Source: DATBLE01 sp963719325 (GTDB taxonomy: Bacteria; Actinomycetota; Thermoleophilia; Gaiellales; Gaiellaceae). From it: a DNA stretch of 64,000 bases. Made by a program: the position numbers and the translations under genes. Positions 63,635 through 64,000 of this stretch are shown here, piece after piece; the first letter of the stretch is position 1; each line of letters opens with the position of its first letter. The notes below the pieces were generated by a model, which worked only from the letters and a program-made list of their open reading frames with translations, was not told the origin of the DNA and did no database searches. The stretch spans positions 1 to 64,000 of the forward strand of contig CAVRBW010000021.1 in assembly GCA_963719325.1 (NCBI GenBank), given 5' to 3'.

Positions 63635-64000
63635 CTAGATCGTCTTGAACTGCTCGAACGGCTGGCGGCAGCTCGAGCAGTACCGGATCGACCGGCACGG
63701 AGTCGGGCCGAAGATGTTCTCCAGCTTCGTCTCGGTCGAGCCGCAGTAGGGACAGCGGAAGGCGGTGCTCTGCAGCTGCACGAGCTTCGGCGCCTCCGCC
63801 TCTCGCGGCGCGGGCGGAGCGAAGCCGGCGAGTCGAAGCTTCTCGCGCCCCTCCGGCGTGATCCGGTCGGTCGACCACGAGTCGTCGAGCACGACCTCGA
63901 CCTTCGCCTCGGCGCCGAGCTCCTCGATCTTCTCCGCCATCCGGTCGCGCATCACCTCGAGCGCCGGGCAGCCGAGGAAGGTCGGCGTGAACTCGACGTG
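63635..64000 (-). CDS. paaD: PaaD-like protein (partial, start beyond window)
   Basis: The frame runs off the window edge on its 5' side; at least 121 residues are present. The N-terminal part has F-T-P-T-F-L-G-C-P-A-L-E-V, the MIP18/DUF59 motif. The C-terminus has a zinc ribbon (C-P-Y-C, then G-P-T-P-C and C-S-S-C) ending Q-P-F-E-Q-F-K. PaaD assists assembly of the phenylacetyl-CoA epoxidase PaaABCE, probably its metal centre. More paa genes are expected beyond 64000. Confidence 0.92.
   Translation of the reverse strand, partial: HVEFTPTFLGCPALEVMRDRMAEKIEELGAEAKVEVVLDDSWSTDRITPEGREKLRLAGFAPPAPREAEAPKLVQLQSTAFRCPYCGSTETKLENIFGPTPCRSIRYCSSCRQPFEQFKTI

Overview
The window is about 70% GC by eye, with GTG and TTG starts common. 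Many genes begin 6-9 bases after a TANNNT box (leaderless style). Gene content includes a DUF4032 kinase-like protein, GerW/YtfJ, a futalosine-type MqnD relative, a CIRCE-controlled groESL, ABC sugar loci and a large purine-catabolic cluster. Together these suggest an uncultured or environmental actinobacterium, most likely of the class Thermoleophilia (Gaiellales/Solirubrobacterales side). That placement is inference; no rRNA is present.

Layout. 1-6.2 kb (minus): lipoate biosynthesis (lipA, lipB) with a 2-oxo acid dehydrogenase complex (E1 alpha, E1 beta, E2), whose E2 needs the lipoyl group those enzymes make. 6.3-11.5 kb: an exporter-type ABC protein, a four-CxxC zinc-ribbon protein, a Nudix/ASCH pair, and groES-groEL behind a CIRCE operator. 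11.5-22 kb: a divergent hemicellulose locus. Leftward lie a LacI regulator, GH3, a MalK-type ATPase and an acetyl-xylan-esterase-like protein; rightward lie a binding protein, two permeases and GH43. A palindromic operator sits between the arms. 22-23.4 kb: a frameshifted SUOX-fold molybdoenzyme and a YgfZ-like protein.

23.4-25.9 kb: a tRNA-Arg whose last 41 bases are repeated exactly 2.4 kb downstream. The repeats bracket a mosaic, partly AT-richer stretch holding a chimeric secreted ORF, a small conserved ORF and a tyrosine-integrase tail. I read this as a decayed tRNA-integrated element. 26-33 kb: a second sugar ABC system beside a deleted GH5-like gene and a triply broken GH13 glucosidase. 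33-40.6 kb: DUF4032, ornithine-cyclodeaminase-like, small proteins, MqnD-like, thiolase, a frameshifted DUF885 peptidase and an aldehyde dehydrogenase.

40.7-54.8 kb: a purine/ureide catabolic region. It holds an AllC-like amidohydrolase, a 49-residue membrane peptide, DUF3830, PuuD urate hydroxylase with a cytochrome c tail, UraD, HIU hydrolase, an 8-oxoguanine/guanine deaminase-like enzyme, a BMP-type nucleoside ABC transporter (four genes) and a three-subunit xanthine dehydrogenase with an uncharacterised secreted protein inserted in the operon. Uptake, deamination, oxidation to urate and conversion to allantoin are all encoded; allantoinase is not seen here. The xdhA gene ends in a 167-bp imperfect palindrome. 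55-64 kb: EthD, two enoyl-CoA hydratase family proteins, GerW, SDR, an HtrA-like protease, a proline-racemase-family protein, two M23-like proteins around an esterase, and the start of a phenylacetate-oxygenase region (PaaD-like, cut by the window edge).

Several genes (GH43, SUOX-like, GH13, DUF885, possibly the E2 linker) carry single-base indels that split clear family homology over two frames. Either the assembly is indel-prone or this stretch is decaying; sequence alone cannot decide.
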